A stretch of 64,000 nt of DNA from Lentibacillus kapialis (GTDB lineage: Bacteria; Bacillota; Bacilli; Bacillales; Amphibacillaceae): positions 1 through 64,000 of the forward strand of contig NZ_BMNQ01000001.1 of NCBI RefSeq assembly GCF_014646635.1, read 5' to 3'. Within the stretch, counting starts at the first letter, position 1. The number at the start of each line of letters is the position of its first letter. Position numbers and translations under genes: made by a program. The notes beneath the pieces were generated by a model. It worked only from the letters and a program-made list of their open reading frames with translations, made no database searches and was not told where the DNA came from. Of this stretch, positions 26,535 to 34,934 are shown in pieces.

Positions 26535-27278
26535 ATGAAAAGCTTGATTACCCTTATGGCCGCAGCGCTGATGCTTTTTGCGAGCGTGCCGACCGTATCT
26601 GCTTTTTACAAAGGGTTTGCCGAAAATTTGCATGAACAGCAGGCGGAGATGGAGGACAATACAGATACCTACCACAAAATATTTTTGATGCTTGAGGCAA
26701 AGGACTTTGGCATTGATACACACGGAAAAGATAATGAACAGCTAGCTAAAGAGATAGCTGAGGCAAAAATAAAACAAAGTGCTAAGGAAAAAGGCATTGA
26801 GACAGACGACGAGAACATTAAGGAAATTGCCAAAGAAGTCCACCATGCAGAAGTGAAGGAAAAAGCTGAAGAAATGGGCATTAAACAGAAAGGCAAAGAC
26901 CCCCAGATGCTTGCTGAGGAAGTTTTTGAAGCAATTCTAAAGCAAAAGGCGGAAGAAATGGGCGTTGATAAAGAAGGAAAAAAATTGGAGGATTTGAAGT
27001 CCGCGGTAGTGAAAGCAGCCATCAAAAACGAAGCCGAGACATTGGGCATCGATACAAAGGGCAAGAACTTCAAGCAGCTGCAAAAAGCCATTCATGAACA
27101 GAAGACTTTTAAGACAGCCAAGGCTCTGGGTATCGATGGCAGTGATAAGGATGCTGAAAAATTATTTGATGAAATCATGACCCAGCATGCTGAAAAGGCA
27201 AAAGAACAGAAGTTGTACCCGTTTGAAAATAAGGAAGGGGAATTTTTTAAAGGGCACTACCATATGCAGACCGAATAG
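26535..27278 (+). CDS. secreted helical-repeat protein
   Basis: A 247-residue exported protein with a signal peptide (about residues 1-24, ending VSAFYKG). From about residue 50 to 230 it has five imperfect repeats of about 37 residues. Each contains A-E-x-x-G-I-D/K-x-x-GK followed by a helix such as LAEEVFEAILKQKAEE. The charge is high (K, E), and the repeats resemble short SAP/LEM-like or GA-module helical units. I do not recognise the family and assign no function. AAAGGATGAA precedes the ATG. Confidence 0.75.
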   Translation: MKSLITLMAAALMLFASVPTVSAFYKGFAENLHEQQAEMEDNTDTYHKIFLMLEAKDFGIDTHGKDNEQLAKEIAEAKIKQSAKEKGIETDDENIKEIAKEVHHAEVKEKAEEMGIKQKGKDPQMLAEEVFEAILKQKAEEMGVDKEGKKLEDLKSAVVKAAIKNEAETLGIDTKGKNFKQLQKAIHEQKTFKTAKALGIDGSDKDAEKLFDEIMTQHAEKAKEQKLYPFENKEGEFFKGHYHMQTE

Positions 27279-27373
27279 TTCATCTGACGATGTGCTTTGA
27301 TCTGTGACCCCTCTTAATTGATATATTCATCAGAATATTCTATATTGAAATGGAGAGGAAGGGGGGGAGAATC

Positions 27374-27598
27374 ATGGCAGCTTGGTTAACGAGTTTGCAG
27401 ACGGATACACCTCAGGAAGGTTTTGAACTGGCGTTGAAGCTGGCCAGAAAAGGGGTTGGCTACACCCAACCTGATGCTGAGGTCCGGGACAGACTGCGAC
27501 AGGAGTATGCAGAGGATGCGGACAGCCTGACAATGGCTTCACAGGTTGTTGCCATTCATTTTCAGACAGTTGCAGCGGCAAATAATTACTGGAAATAG
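27374..27598 (+). CDS. small protein of unknown function
   Basis: A 74-residue acidic, probably helical protein starting MAAWLTSLQTDTPQEG. A very strong ribosome binding site (GGAAGGGGGGGAG) sits before the ATG at 27374. The composition has no membrane segment or signal peptide. I do not recognise the family. A weak terminator follows. Confidence 0.6.
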   Translation: MAAWLTSLQTDTPQEGFELALKLARKGVGYTQPDAEVRDRLRQEYAEDADSLTMASQVVAIHFQTVAAANNYWK

Positions 27599-27628
27599 AG
27601 AAGAAACAGGGAAAAAGTTAAGCTGTTT

Positions 27629-27664
27629 AAGGCCAGATCGCAAAGCCGGTTTGGTCTTTTTAAT
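27629..27664 (+). terminator. possible terminator
   Basis: GGCCA / TGGTC ends of an imperfect hairpin followed by TTTTTAATTT. Confidence 0.5.
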
Positions 27665-27746
27665 TTAAATGACTTCTATAAAAAGGGTTTTACGGTTCTT
27701 ATGTGGAATATACTATGAAAGAAAGCTGTGAAAGGGGAAATAATTT

Positions 27747-27950
27747 ATGAGTGAAAAGGCAAAAATTAAAGTGAACGACAATGGGCCGTATTTGGTGAAA
27801 GGCGAGATTGAACTGGTGGATGCAGAAGGAAATGTTTTCGAAACAAAAAGGTCTTTCTCCATTTGTCGCTGCGGCCATTCGAATAACAAACCGTTTTGTG
27901 ACGGATCGCACCGGAAAGCCGGTTTCAAAAGCGAACCTCGTGCAGATTGA
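27747..27950 (+). CDS. CDGSH iron-sulfur domain protein
   Basis: A 67-residue single-domain protein with the [2Fe-2S]-binding signature CRCGHSNNKPFCDGSH at about residues 41-56 (three Cys and one His ligands). These small proteins carry redox-labile clusters; their bacterial role is not settled. GAAAGGGG precedes the ATG. It is a stand-alone gene. Confidence 0.9.
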   Translation: MSEKAKIKVNDNGPYLVKGEIELVDAEGNVFETKRSFSICRCGHSNNKPFCDGSHRKAGFKSEPRAD

Positions 27951-28132
27951 TAAATGCTATATGCAAAGGGGCGCTTTATTTTTGACTTGGATGTCAGTCC
28001 TGTGAACTACTCGCCACTTAGCTACGCTTGAAGTGGGAGCTTCTTGGCTAAAAACGTTAAAACGGCATAGTTGCGATGATGCCGTGTTTTTGGAATAATA
28101 ATAGTATATTCTAAGTGCAGGGAGTGGAATGC

Positions 28133-28783
28133 ATGAAAGTTTTGGTAGTAGGCGCAAACGGCCAAATCGGTAAACAACTTGTGAAACAGCTGCAAAACAG
28201 TGATGAACATACAGTACGTGCATTGGTTCGGAAAGAAGAACAGGCAGAAGAACTGAAGAAAAAAGGTGTTGATGCTGTCATCGCAAACCTTGAAGGCAGC
28301 AAGAATTCAATCGTCAAAGCGGCAAAAGGCTGTGAAGCGGTTATTTTCACGGCCGGTTCAGGCGGTAGCACAGGTCCTGATAAAACATTGCTCGTTGATT
28401 TGGATGGCGCAATCAAAACGGCCGAAGCTGCTGAGGAAGCAGGTGCAGAACGCTTTGTGATCGTCAGTGCCCTGCAAGCCAATAACCGTGCAAACTGGAG
28501 TGAAAAAATCAGACATTATTACGCAGCGAAACACTATGCTGACAGAATGCTTGAGACAAGTAATCTGAATTACACGATTGTACGACCGGGCGGACTGTTG
28601 AACGAAGTCGGCACCGGTAAGGTAAAGATAGCCGAAAACCTTGAAGAACGTGGATCAGTGTCGCGGGAAGATGTTGCAAAAGTGGTAGTGGCTTCACTGA
28701 CTGAAGAAAATACATTTAAACGCGGGTTTGATCTTGTTTCCGGTGACACAGCAGTAGAAGAAGCCCTAAAAACTCTGTCATAA
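28133..28783 (+). CDS. NAD(P)-binding SDR-like oxidoreductase (YhfK type)
   Basis: A 216-residue atypical SDR/NmrA-like protein, similar in type to B. subtilis YhfK. The nucleotide-binding loop is GANGQIGKQLV at about residues 7-17. ALQANNRANWSE and the YYAAKHYADRML helix contain the usual Tyr-xxx-Lys arrangement. The substrate is unknown. The ATG at 28133 follows AGGGAGTGG; an in-frame start six codons earlier has no spacing for a ribosome binding site. Confidence 0.85.
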   Translation: MKVLVVGANGQIGKQLVKQLQNSDEHTVRALVRKEEQAEELKKKGVDAVIANLEGSKNSIVKAAKGCEAVIFTAGSGGSTGPDKTLLVDLDGAIKTAEAAEEAGAERFVIVSALQANNRANWSEKIRHYYAAKHYADRMLETSNLNYTIVRPGGLLNEVGTGKVKIAENLEERGSVSREDVAKVVVASLTEENTFKRGFDLVSGDTAVEEALKTLS

Positions 28784-28865
28784 ATCCGTTCTTTGGAATT
28801 CATGCCATTGTATGCAGGGTGGGAAGACATCAAAGGCTAAGGTGCTTTTGGTGTTTTTCGTATTG

Positions 28866-28955
28866 TAACGTTAAGAAGTATAAATGATGGATGACTTTAT
28901 AAGAAAAACTTCGGTGCCCGTCATAAGACAGGGGGTTAGAGCTGAGTTTTTCTAA
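28866..28955 (-). repeat. dispersed hairpin repeat, copy B (full, diverged core)
   Basis: The tail (TAACG, then AAGTATAAATGATGGATGAC) and the outer stem (AAGAAAAACTTCGG, GAGTTTTTCTAAC) match copy A in reverse orientation. The inner stem has drifted and is only partly paired (GGGCAC / CCCCC region). It lies upstream of the nucleoside hydrolase gene. Confidence 0.75.
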
Positions 28956-28998
28956 CGTCCCATGTCATGAACTGTTAATGAGATAAGAGGTGAATCAA

Positions 28999-29925
28999 AT
29001 GGAAAAGAAAATCATCATTGATTGTGACCCCGGACATGATGATGCAATGGCCATTATACTGGCCGCATCCGGTGTAAGCCATTTGCAGATTGAGGCGATT
29101 ACAACGGTCGCTGGCAATGTCGGCGTTGAAAAAAACACGAGGAATGCACTGAAAATTTGTGATCTGGTTGGACTGCGTGATGTGCCAGTGGCGATGGGAG
29201 CTGACCGGCCGCTGATTCGCGAACCGCTGGAAGCAGCTCATGTACACGGTAAAAGTGGTCTTGACGGAACCGGATTACCAGAAAAACCGGTCAAGAGAAC
29301 GGTTGATACTCATGCAGTCGACATTCTGATTGACAAGCTGATGGCCTCTGATGGCGACATAACGCTTGTACCGATTGGACCGCTCACAAACATTGCAATG
29401 GCCATACGGAAGGAGCCGCTTATTGTTTCGAAAATAAACGAAATTACGCTGATGGGTGGCGGTACTTATGGCAACAGGACATCGGTAGCTGAATTTAATA
29501 TTTATGCAGATGCCGAAGCAGCCCGCATCGTATTCGAAAGCGGGGCACCCATTACAATCTTCGGGCTTGACGTCACACATCAGGCTTTGGCTTCATCCGA
29601 TAAGTTAGAGGAGCTGACAGTGATTGATAACCTGGCTGCCACAACTGTAGCTGACATGATCACGTTTTACTCCAATGCTTATAAAGGAAATTTTGCCGGT
29701 GCAGCATTGCATGATCCGTGTCCGATTGCCTATCTGATTGATCCCTCCATCTTTGAACTGAGACAAGTCAGAGCGGATATCGAAACAAAGGGTGAGTTCA
29801 CCTATGGCATGACTGTTGTCGACTTTAAGGGCGCAACAGGCAAAACACTGAATGCCCGGTTTGCCACCTGGCTCGATCAGGACAGGTTTTGGCAGCTATT
29901 TCTGGATGCACTGAGGTCTTATTAA
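28999..29925 (+). CDS. inosine/uridine-preferring nucleoside hydrolase
   Basis: A 308-residue nucleoside hydrolase that splits ribonucleosides into base and ribose. The calcium-binding N-terminal DCDPGHDDA (residues of about 7-15) is the family signature. LVPIGPLTNIA, the MGGGTYGN loop and HDPCPIAYLID (His and Asp at the active site) complete it. The base preference (RihA/B/C type) cannot be fixed. The ATG at 28999 has AGAGGTGA upstream; a GTG three codons earlier lies in that ribosome binding site. Confidence 0.92.
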   Translation: MEKKIIIDCDPGHDDAMAIILAASGVSHLQIEAITTVAGNVGVEKNTRNALKICDLVGLRDVPVAMGADRPLIREPLEAAHVHGKSGLDGTGLPEKPVKRTVDTHAVDILIDKLMASDGDITLVPIGPLTNIAMAIRKEPLIVSKINEITLMGGGTYGNRTSVAEFNIYADAEAARIVFESGAPITIFGLDVTHQALASSDKLEELTVIDNLAATTVADMITFYSNAYKGNFAGAALHDPCPIAYLIDPSIFELRQVRADIETKGEFTYGMTVVDFKGATGKTLNARFATWLDQDRFWQLFLDALRSY

Positions 29926-29934
29926 ATTTTCCCG

Positions 29935-29970
29935 ATAAGTTCATCCATAATTTGTACTTTCTGATGCTAT
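29935..29970 (+). repeat. dispersed hairpin repeat, tail-only fragment H
   Basis: Matches only the tail of copy A (ATAAG, then TCATCCATAATTTGTAC and TTTCTGATG). The hairpin part is absent. Confidence 0.55.
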
Positions 29971-30035
29971 AAAAAATTATTGATTCTTGCCCATCGCCAG
30001 GAATCTCCTTCTTTTAATTGTAATCAAATCCAAAT

Positions 30036-30087
30036 ACGAAAAAAGGGCAGGCATTCAAAAAAATTTATGAATAGCCTGCCCCTTTTA
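30036..30087 (-). terminator. terminator for the C45-peptidase remnant
   Basis: AAAAGGGCAGGC pairs with GCCTGCCC-CTTTT around a loop of about 21 bases, with a T-run on the minus strand. Confidence 0.75.
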
Positions 30088-30107
30088 AAGTTAGATTCAC
30101 TTATGGA

Positions 30108-30665
30108 TTAATCCATATTTGCTATGCCCATCTTGGTGTCGAGCTCACCGTGAATGGGTTCAGCCGCGATGTCTTCACCCTTCAGCCATCCAGCAAAGTT
30201 AAACTCAATAGGCTCCTGATCGCCGCCGAGGGCAAACCATGCTTTCAGGTCTTTCGGAAAATAGGCTGATGTATGAATCGTCCCGGCCCAGCTTTTATAA
30301 AGACCGGAAAAGACACCTCTGTTTTTGTCATTCAACAGCCGGAATGCGTCTTGAGCACTGAGATGTTTATGTGATTCTCGATCGATGGTTTGCATGCGCC
30401 TTCTGGAATCATCTAAATGGTGGCGGTTTTCATGCTGCAGCAGCTCAAAATGATTCGTACAGACATGGGATTGCCGCACCAAAACCCCTCTTGGCGAGGC
30501 TTCAATCACATATGTTTTTTCATTCCGGTCAAGTACAACATAACTGAACGACCCGCGATGCGGAAGCTCCTTCAGCAGCTGAATAGCATCATCAACGCTG
30601 GCACACGTTTCCAAAATCATCCGGCCGATCATATAGCAGGTAAACCCGTCACTAGGCCTTTTAGC
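30108..30665 (-). pseudogene. 5'-truncated C45-family (acyl-CoA:6-APA acyltransferase-like) peptidase
   Basis: The reading frame corresponds to the C-terminal half of C45 peptidases (IAT-like N-terminal nucleophile hydrolases, normally about 340 residues). Family-like sequence runs from AKRPSDGFTCYMIGRMILE through FALGGDQEP to the end. Upstream of this stretch is an in-frame TAG at 30671-30669, and no N-terminal half is found. The first ATG (30632) has no proper ribosome binding site. It is therefore a decayed gene or a 3' remnant rather than an active enzyme. The catalytic N-terminal cysteine region would be in the missing part. Confidence 0.7.
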
Positions 30666-30814
30666 ATACTATCTCTATTTTATGCCGGCTCTTGAAAAAT
30701 TTAAAATGATCACGATTTAGAGGTTCCAATATTGGATGCTGAACATGTCATTTGTCTGAAGCATATGATACCCATGATGAATGACTATATTATAAAATGG
30801 GGAGAATCGATTTT

Positions 30815-31024
30815 ATGTTTAGGCAAAGGCTAACGATGCAGCAGGCACAGGATATTGCTCTTCAAAGGGTTCCGGGCCAAGTTCTTCATGTGGATATGGA
30901 TTTGGAACACGGCGTGCTTGTTTATGAAATCTTTATACTAACGTCACAAAATATGGTGTACGAGGTGGAGGTTAATGCTAATAACGGCAATATCATAAAA
31001 ATTGAGCAAGAGGATTTTGATTAA
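30815..31024 (+). CDS. small PepSY-domain protein
   Basis: A 69-residue protein consisting of one PepSY-like unit: LTMQQAQDIALQRVPGQVLHV, then YEIFILTSQNMVYEVEV and NNGNIIKIE. PepSY modules inhibit or chaperone peptidases and are usually exported, but no signal peptide is seen here. GGGGAG precedes the ATG at 30815 by about ten bases; an ATG six codons earlier lacks a ribosome binding site. A strong terminator lies about 60 bases downstream. Confidence 0.8.
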   Translation: MFRQRLTMQQAQDIALQRVPGQVLHVDMDLEHGVLVYEIFILTSQNMVYEVEVNANNGNIIKIEQEDFD

Positions 31025-31086
31025 TTGTGATTAGAAGAGCAAGGACGGAATTTAAAATAAAGGCTGCGCTTATGCAGTAACCACAC

Positions 31087-31128
31087 AGCCTAATCCTGCT
31101 CAAACACTTGTAGGATTAGGCTTTTTTA
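31087..31128 (+). terminator. terminator
   Basis: Eleven-base-pair stem AGCCTAATCCT / AGGATTAGGCT with a 14-base loop and TTTTTT. Confidence 0.9.
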
Positions 31129-31162
31129 ATAAATCGGTAAGTCGGGAAGGAGTTTTTTGAAA

Positions 31163-31642
31163 TTAACGTTGACCTGTATCTTTTCGAATGAATGTTAACT
31201 GCCATGGCAGAAAAAAAGCATAGGCAACGAGGTGGACAGGAGTTGACCACCAAGTATTCCAATGATTATAGCTCATCAATCCAACTTTAACGGTTAACCA
31301 CTCCAATATTAGTGATATGACGACGAATAAAAAAACAAATAACCATTTCTTATCTTGTTTTAAGTAGTTCAAATAAATGACTGCTAAACATGATGGTATA
31401 ATACCGAATAATAAGATTTCAGGTAATCCTTCCTTTTGTGGGTCTCCCAAATCAAAAATGTCAAATGGAATCGCTAATATTATATCGATCATCCATACAA
31501 TGTATCCAATAATGGCGAATATAATGTAAATTTCCTTCCAGCTTAATTTTTTTGGCATCAAGAAAACAATTAGAAGCAGACATGAGCTGAGAACAGCTGG
31601 ATACCACCATCCTTGTGTTAAGACAAAATCCGGTTGTATCAT
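31163..31642 (-). CDS. multi-pass membrane protein, CBO0543-like
   Basis: A 159-residue integral membrane protein with about five helices and aromatic-rich loops (GWWYPAVL, SYNHWNTWWSTPVH). It is of the same general type as the protein at 12074-12634, and its function is unknown. AAGAGAGGTG precedes the ATG at 31642. No partner gene is apparent. Confidence 0.7.
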   Translation of the reverse strand: MIQPDFVLTQGWWYPAVLSSCLLLIVFLMPKKLSWKEIYIIFAIIGYIVWMIDIILAIPFDIFDLGDPQKEGLPEILLFGIIPSCLAVIYLNYLKQDKKWLFVFLFVVISLILEWLTVKVGLMSYNHWNTWWSTPVHLVAYAFFLPWQLTFIRKDTGQR

Positions 31643-31838
31643 CCATTTTCACCTCTCTTAATAGCTATTGTTTGTCGTAATCTCCTTTATATACATCACA
31701 TGAATAATATGTATACGGTTGCGTTACTCAAGGTTATATTTTTTCAAACAGTTACATCCGTATGAAACAAGGAATTTTAAATGGGTTTGTCGAAATAGTT
31801 TCGTGTCATTTATTTTAATAGATATGGGAGATAAAATC

Positions 31839-32660
31839 ATGGAATCAGTTAAAATCGGCATTGATGCAGGGGGAACACTCATTAAAATTGCATACGTTGA
31901 AAATGAAGCCATTCATTACAGGTCGTTCAGGTCCCAGGCAATTGATGATGCCATACAGTGGATAAACGGGTGCTTTGAAAATCCTGACATATGTGTAACC
32001 GGCGGTAAGAGCCAGGTGTTGGCCGAAAAACTGAATATGTCCGCTAAAACAGTTATCGAATTTGATGCGACAACTCAAGGGATCATCTATCTGGCAAATC
32101 GGCAGGGTCAGGTTCTCGCAAGTAACTTTCTGTTTGTTAACATCGGTACCGGTACATCCATGCATTATGTTCGGAACAGCAGGCAAGAACGGGTTGGAGG
32201 ATCTGGTATCGGGGGTGGGACACTGCTTGGATTAGCTCATTTAACCACAGGTATTCAGGACTATGAAGAACTTGTCCGGACTGCAAATGAAGGTCATCGG
32301 GAAAATGTAGACCTGAAAGTAAAAGACATTTTCGAAGGGGCAGTGGCACCTATTTCCGGCGAATTGACTGCAAGCAATTTCGGAAAACTGGAAGCCATGG
32401 TCAAGCAACCGCCATCAAACCCGGATATATTGGCTGCTATTATCGGCTTTGTCGGCGAGGTAATTGTGACCATCAGCAGTCAAATGGCGGGGCAGTATGA
32501 TGCAGAATCCATTGTCTATGTGGGCTCATCATTTCGGTCCAACCCACTTTTGCAGGAAATTATTGAGAAATATGCCGGTATGATCGGAAAAACACCGGTT
32601 TTCTTGGATTATGGCGAATACTGTGGTGCTGTCGGTGCATTGTTATCGCTTTCTGATTAA
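31839..32660 (+). CDS. coaW: type II pantothenate kinase
   Basis: A 273-residue ASKHA-fold kinase phosphorylating pantothenate, the first step of CoA synthesis. It is of the S. aureus CoaW type (267 residues). The ATP phosphate-binding motif IGIDAGGTLIKIAY is at residues of about 5-18. NIGTGTSMH and GGSGIGGGTLLGL follow, and DYGEYCGAVGAL lies near the C terminus. CoaW is known to resist CoA feedback. The ATG at 31839 has TGGGAGAT upstream; the open frame extends 40 codons further without homology-like content. A structured repeat lies downstream. Confidence 0.93.
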   Translation: MESVKIGIDAGGTLIKIAYVENEAIHYRSFRSQAIDDAIQWINGCFENPDICVTGGKSQVLAEKLNMSAKTVIEFDATTQGIIYLANRQGQVLASNFLFVNIGTGTSMHYVRNSRQERVGGSGIGGGTLLGLAHLTTGIQDYEELVRTANEGHRENVDLKVKDIFEGAVAPISGELTASNFGKLEAMVKQPPSNPDILAAIIGFVGEVIVTISSQMAGQYDAESIVYVGSSFRSNPLLQEIIEKYAGMIGKTPVFLDYGEYCGAVGALLSLSD

Positions 32661-32745
32661 ACGAGTAAGAGCTGCCTTATTTCAACTGTGAATCTGGTAT
32701 AATAAGCATAAGTTGGAAATAATAAAAGTTTTTTAGGGTCAACAG

Positions 32746-32965
32746 CAAAATCTATGGTTGAAATGAATGAGTGAATAGAGTAGTGAAACTAGCTAGCGGA
32801 GGAAAAACACGGAGACTCCTGTGGGAATGCGCAGTGTGAAGACCCCGCAGAAAAAGCGACCTTCTTTTTCGAGGAGGCTGAGGACAAGCCCACGGAAAGC
32901 GTAGTGTTTTTCCGAAGCGATTGCTCACGTCAAAATGACATCTAATTTGTCAACCATAGATTTTG
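32746..32965. repeat. structured intergenic repeat, copy 2
   Basis: A 220-bp element bounded by CAAAATCTATGGTTGA and its perfect complement TCAACCATAGATTTTG. Inner arms are GGAAAAACAC (32801-32810) and GTGTTTTTCC (32904-32913). It shares the core landmarks TAGCGGAGGAAA, ACCCC-CAG and CGAGGAGGCT with copy 1, but all arm sequences differ while remaining complementary. Positions 32661-33024 contain only this element and the promoter of the next gene. Confidence 0.75.
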
Positions 32966-33024
32966 GTGAATAGCCGTTTTTTATATACAAAAATTAAAAG
33001 CAAAATGACAGGTGGGCATGTAGT

Positions 33025-33411
33025 ATGACGTTAGAAGGCAGTATCCCGGCTATTATAATGTTTATTCTAGTTATTATCATTGCATTGGTCATCAGTTATC
33101 TGTATGGCTGGAAAATGATCGAAATAACCGGCTTATTTGGTTCACAGACATTTATTGCGAGTGTTATTAATCTTTTTTTGTGGACGCTTTCGATTTTTGG
33201 ATGGTTTCTTTATACCGCAGAGATTGGAAAAGAACTGTTTTTCGGTGGATTAGTGCTCGGTACAGTACTATTAATGATCGGTGAAGCAGCACTCATCATC
33301 ACATTATTTCTTCGGCGGCATAAATTTATGGATACTTATCACGAGCAGACTAACAGAAATGTGCGGGAAAGAAATAATGAAGAGAAAGATAACGCAGGCA
33401 ATGATGAATAA
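33025..33411 (+). CDS. small integral membrane protein
   Basis: A 128-residue protein with four hydrophobic helices (starting at about residues 8, 38, 60 and 75) and a charged C-terminal tail (NRNVRERNNEEKDN). I do not recognise the family. A weak ribosome binding site (GACAGGTGG) precedes the ATG. A PrcB-like lipoprotein gene follows 137 bases downstream. Confidence 0.65.
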   Translation: MTLEGSIPAIIMFILVIIIALVISYLYGWKMIEITGLFGSQTFIASVINLFLWTLSIFGWFLYTAEIGKELFFGGLVLGTVLLMIGEAALIITLFLRRHKFMDTYHEQTNRNVRERNNEEKDNAGNDE

Positions 33412-33548
33412 AGGTGGATGGAGAATCCCGGTAATTGAACGGACTGCGCACTTGCATGTAAGGTCGCGATATAAGGATGAGCAGCTTGCCGGGAAGGGGA
33501 TTCACAGGACTCAACTGGAATGAGTACGATAGCTGAAAGGGGTATCCG

Positions 33549-34112
33549 ATGATGGAGCGAAATGTTGTGCATAATATCATGCTAACTATTTTGTCAGCCC
33601 TATTATTAACTGGCTGCGGGTCAGGAACAACGGAGGACGGCACGATGAGTGAAGAAGGCCCCATTACGAAGGAAAAATCAGAGCTTTCATTTAAGACGAT
33701 TGATGTTGGTGAAGCACCGATAAAGATACAAGAATGGATTGAAAAAAACAGAAAGGAGGAAGCGAAAGAAGTCTTTCATATGGCCGGCAAAACATATGTA
33801 ATTATCATGCTCGGACAGAAATCAACCGGCGGCTACGCGGTGAAAATTGATAAGATGCAGCTTGAGAAGATTATTTCGCCAGAGTCTAAGGCTGGCGAGG
33901 GAACGGTTAGTGTCACATACCATACCATCGAACCGGGAGAAGGCAGTATTAACACGCAGGCACTCACTTATCCGATAGCGATAGCCGAGTTGGAAGGGAC
34001 GCGCTCTTATGACTATCAATTCTTGGTAAAAGGCAAAAAGAATAAGCTGAAGGAAAGTAACGACGGTAAACAGAGTGACCCGGTTCAACCCGAGAAGTTG
34101 CCGAATGAGTGA
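33549..34112 (+). CDS. PrcB-domain lipoprotein
   Basis: A 187-residue exported lipoprotein. The lipobox ALLLTGC sets the mature N terminus at about Cys23. The C-terminal half contains a PrcB_C-like domain with VIIMLGQKSTGGYAVKI and a following Q/Y-rich beta segment (TYPIAIAELEGTRSYDYQFLV). The domain is named after a spirochaete protease-complex subunit; its role in Bacilli is unknown. AAAGGGG precedes the ATG. The stop is 20 bases before the next start, so it is probably co-transcribed with the acetyltransferase. Confidence 0.8.
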   Translation: MMERNVVHNIMLTILSALLLTGCGSGTTEDGTMSEEGPITKEKSELSFKTIDVGEAPIKIQEWIEKNRKEEAKEVFHMAGKTYVIIMLGQKSTGGYAVKIDKMQLEKIISPESKAGEGTVSVTYHTIEPGEGSINTQALTYPIAIAELEGTRSYDYQFLVKGKKNKLKESNDGKQSDPVQPEKLPNE

Positions 34113-34132
34113 GGAATGGAGAGGACATGACG

Positions 34133-34645
34133 ATGATCATCAGACCAATCGAAACATGGGATGCAGAAGAATATTTGGAATTGAAGAAGCGAATTGATGA
34201 GTCAGGTTTCATGCTGCATGAGCCCGGCGAACGGAAAACAACTGCCGATGAGCAAAAGGAAGCAATCGCAAAGATCACATCGGAGGAACGTTCAGCTTCT
34301 TTTGTGGCTGAATCCGACCGCGGGCTCGCCGGTTTCATCGCTGCATTTGGCGGCAAAGTGAATCGGAATAAGCACACAGCATACCTTGCACTCGGTGTAC
34401 ATGATGCGTTTTATGGACAAGGCATTGCAACAAAATTGATCACAAAAGTTATCGAGTGGGCTGGATATACTGGTATTTCAAGGCTGGAGCTTACGGTTAT
34501 TAAAGATAATGTGAACGCGGTCAGACTCTATCAAAAAATGGGGTTTCAGATTGAAGGCGAGAAAGTCCATTCACTTATGATCGATGGAGAACCTGCCAAT
34601 GAGTATTATATGTACAAGCTGAATATGGAAAATCGCTGTAGATAA
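34133..34645 (+). CDS. GNAT-family N-acetyltransferase
   Basis: A 170-residue RimI-like acetyltransferase. The acetyl-CoA pyrophosphate-binding segment is LGVHDAFYGQGIATKLITKV. This is followed by RLELTVIKDNVNAVRLYQKMGF, the usual motif A/B of GNAT enzymes with the catalytic-type Tyr in LYQKMGF. The ATG at 34133 is eight bases after GGAGAGG. The ATG at 34127 would be only two bases from it, and a GTG at 34109 overlaps the preceding gene. The substrate is unknown. Confidence 0.88.
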   Translation: MIIRPIETWDAEEYLELKKRIDESGFMLHEPGERKTTADEQKEAIAKITSEERSASFVAESDRGLAGFIAAFGGKVNRNKHTAYLALGVHDAFYGQGIATKLITKVIEWAGYTGISRLELTVIKDNVNAVRLYQKMGFQIEGEKVHSLMIDGEPANEYYMYKLNMENRCR

Positions 34646-34782
34646 GCCAGTAATTGCTATAGCTTTCCGTGAGGCTGATGCGCGTTGGGTGAGCGAAAGA
34701 CGTATCGTGACGTGTACTATCCGGAGTCGAGTCCGGGTAAGGCATGGTATCAAAAGGGTTTTTTATCGTGAGTTATTTGAAG

Positions 34783-34816
34783 GGGTTCAAGCCAATCGCC
34801 GTCCTGAACCCGTTTA
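34783..34816 (+). terminator. possible terminator
   Basis: GGGTTCA / TGAACCC stem with a 15-base loop and a weak T-run. The 34646-34782 stretch also holds a small CCGGA / TCCGG hairpin but no supportable gene. Confidence 0.5.
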
Positions 34817-34934
34817 ATTATTTGCAAAAAGGTCATTAACCCACTTATATCTTTATGCTTAGGTCATGATTTCAGTTACTGAGTCATATTATTTTACTAA
34901 GACAAAAGTAATAAGTAAGGGGGAGTGACTATTA

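Noticed and set aside
25441-32965. Insertion sequence or MITE with terminal inverted repeats
   Set aside because: The ends differ between the two copies and no target duplication or transposase is seen; a structured RNA or DNA element fits better.
33404-33523. Possible 39-codon ORF between the membrane protein and the PrcB-like lipoprotein
   Set aside because: No convincing ribosome binding site or recognisable composition.
34646-34782. Possible structured RNA after the GNAT gene
   Set aside because: Only a five-bp CCGGA / TCCGG hairpin is visible; no known RNA class fits.
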